From Bacteroidales bacterium UBA1077 (GTDB lineage Bacteria; Bacteroidota; Bacteroidia; Bacteroidales; UBA932), in NCBI GenBank assembly GCA_002314195.1, contig DCCQ01000018.1, positions 1 through 64,000 of the forward strand: a DNA stretch of 64,000 nt, read 5' to 3'. The notes under the pieces are model-generated. The model searched no databases. It saw nothing but the letters and a program-made list of their open reading frames with translations, and was not told the origin of the DNA. Each line of letters starts with the position of its first letter. Position 1 is the first letter of the stretch. Made by a program: the position numbers and the translations under genes. This document shows positions 63,549 through 64,000 of the stretch, piece after piece.

Positions 63549-64000
63549 GATCTCTTTTCATAGCGTCGGCCGCGCTTGCATTGTGCGCTTACAGCCTGAC
63601 AGCACAGCCTCTGCCGCAGGACGGGCAGATCAGGACAGGGAAACTCGACAACGGACTGACCTATTATGTCAGACATTGTGCCAACCCTGCCGGAGTGGCG
63701 GATTTCTACATCGTGCACAATGTCGGAGCGCTTCAGGAAGAAGACAACCAGAACGGTCTCGCTCATTTCCTTGAGCACATGGCGTTCAACGGAATCAAGC
63801 ATTATCCCGGAAAAGAGATGCTTGAGTTTCTGGGAAGGAACGGTGTCCGCTTCGGAGCGAACGTGAACGCGTTCACCTCCAGAAACGAGACCTGCTATCA
63901 CATCGACGGAGCGCCGGTTGCCAGAGAGAGTTTTGTGGACTCACTGCTGTTAATCCTCCACGACTGGTCAGGCGACATTCTTTGCGAGCAGGATGAGCTT
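63536..64000 (+). CDS. M16 family peptidase, periplasmic (partial)
   Basis: 155 codons are visible; the gene runs off the right end. ATG 63536 (MQFLRSLFIASAAALALCAYSLTAQ) gives a signal peptide. The zinc motif HFLEH is at residues 78-82 in NGLAHFLEHMAFNGIKHYPGKE, the pattern of full-length (about 930-residue) PqqL-type M16 peptidases. It is translationally coupled to the barrel gene. Different from the short cytoplasmic M16 protein at 3216. Confidence 0.9.
   Translation, partial: MQFLRSLFIASAALALCAYSLTAQPLPQDGQIRTGKLDNGLTYYVRHCANPAGVADFYIVHNVGALQEEDNQNGLAHFLEHMAFNGIKHYPGKEMLEFLGRNGVRFGANVNAFTSRNETCYHIDGAPVARESFVDSLLLILHDWSGDILCEQDEL

Overview
The window looks like a contig from a gut- or rumen-type Bacteroidales bacterium (about half GC), possibly an uncultured lineage near Rikenellaceae/Cryptobacteroides. 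The lineage is an inference. The support is: promoters fitting the Bacteroidetes sigma consensus (TTTG, 19-20 nt, TANNTTTG), clearest upstream of tRNA-Gly; a DUF3127 protein with an SSB-like tail; a TonB-dependent receptor with a CarboxypepD_reg domain; DUF4876 and DUF6850 proteins; and many SPII lipoproteins.

Layout. 1-4.4 kb: end of lptB, dnaX, an exported hypothetical protein and an M16 peptidase. 4.5-9.4 kb: an O-methyltransferase, two AT-rich surface lipoproteins and a lipoprotein aldose 1-epimerase. 9.4-17.5 kb: metG, dnaG, a DUF308 membrane protein, a PHP histidinol-phosphatase-like gene and recQ. 17.6-25.9 kb: FKBP lipoprotein, DUF3127 protein, miaA, a pRiA4b ORF3-like protein, a YigZ protein, pyrB, serC, serA and DUF1015. 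25.9-29.1 kb: an accessory stretch with a degenerate REP cluster, a REP-associated tyrosine transposase (RAYT) and a membrane-protein/XRE pair behind tandem operators. 29.1-33.2 kb: acyl-CoA ligase, two deoxynucleoside kinases and an MBL hydrolase. 33.2-35.3 kb: a type II restriction-modification pair. 35.3-39.6 kb: uvrA and an AAA/DUF4143 ATPase. 39.8-46.7 kb: a divergent sugar locus (ROK kinase and FucP-like transporter against PHP protein, aldolase-SDR fusion and a two-domain class II aldolase). 46.9-53.0 kb: a TolC/HlyD/two-ABC-permease efflux operon with a divergent AraC regulator. 53.0-54.1 kb: a candidate small RNA, tRNA-Ser(GCU) and tRNA-Gly(GCC) with a duplicated 3' end. 54.2-64 kb: pheS, then a C69 peptidase, TonB receptor, DUF4876, DUF6850 and M16 peptidase cluster that runs off the end.

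The strongest unexplained signals are at DNA level. First, a family of about 25-nt hairpin repeats (stem around the loop GAGCCTGTCGA) is scattered through the window, with stems that covary between copies. Pairs sit in frame inside the linkers of both DnaX and DnaG, and a nested, degenerate cluster lies beside the RAYT gene that probably mobilises them. Second, the hexamer GAATAT/ATATTC occurs roughly 170 times by my manual count, against about 27 expected from composition and about 25 for the composition-matched CAATAT. It occurs in all reading frames and on both strands. Neither signal is explained by the protein-coding annotation.
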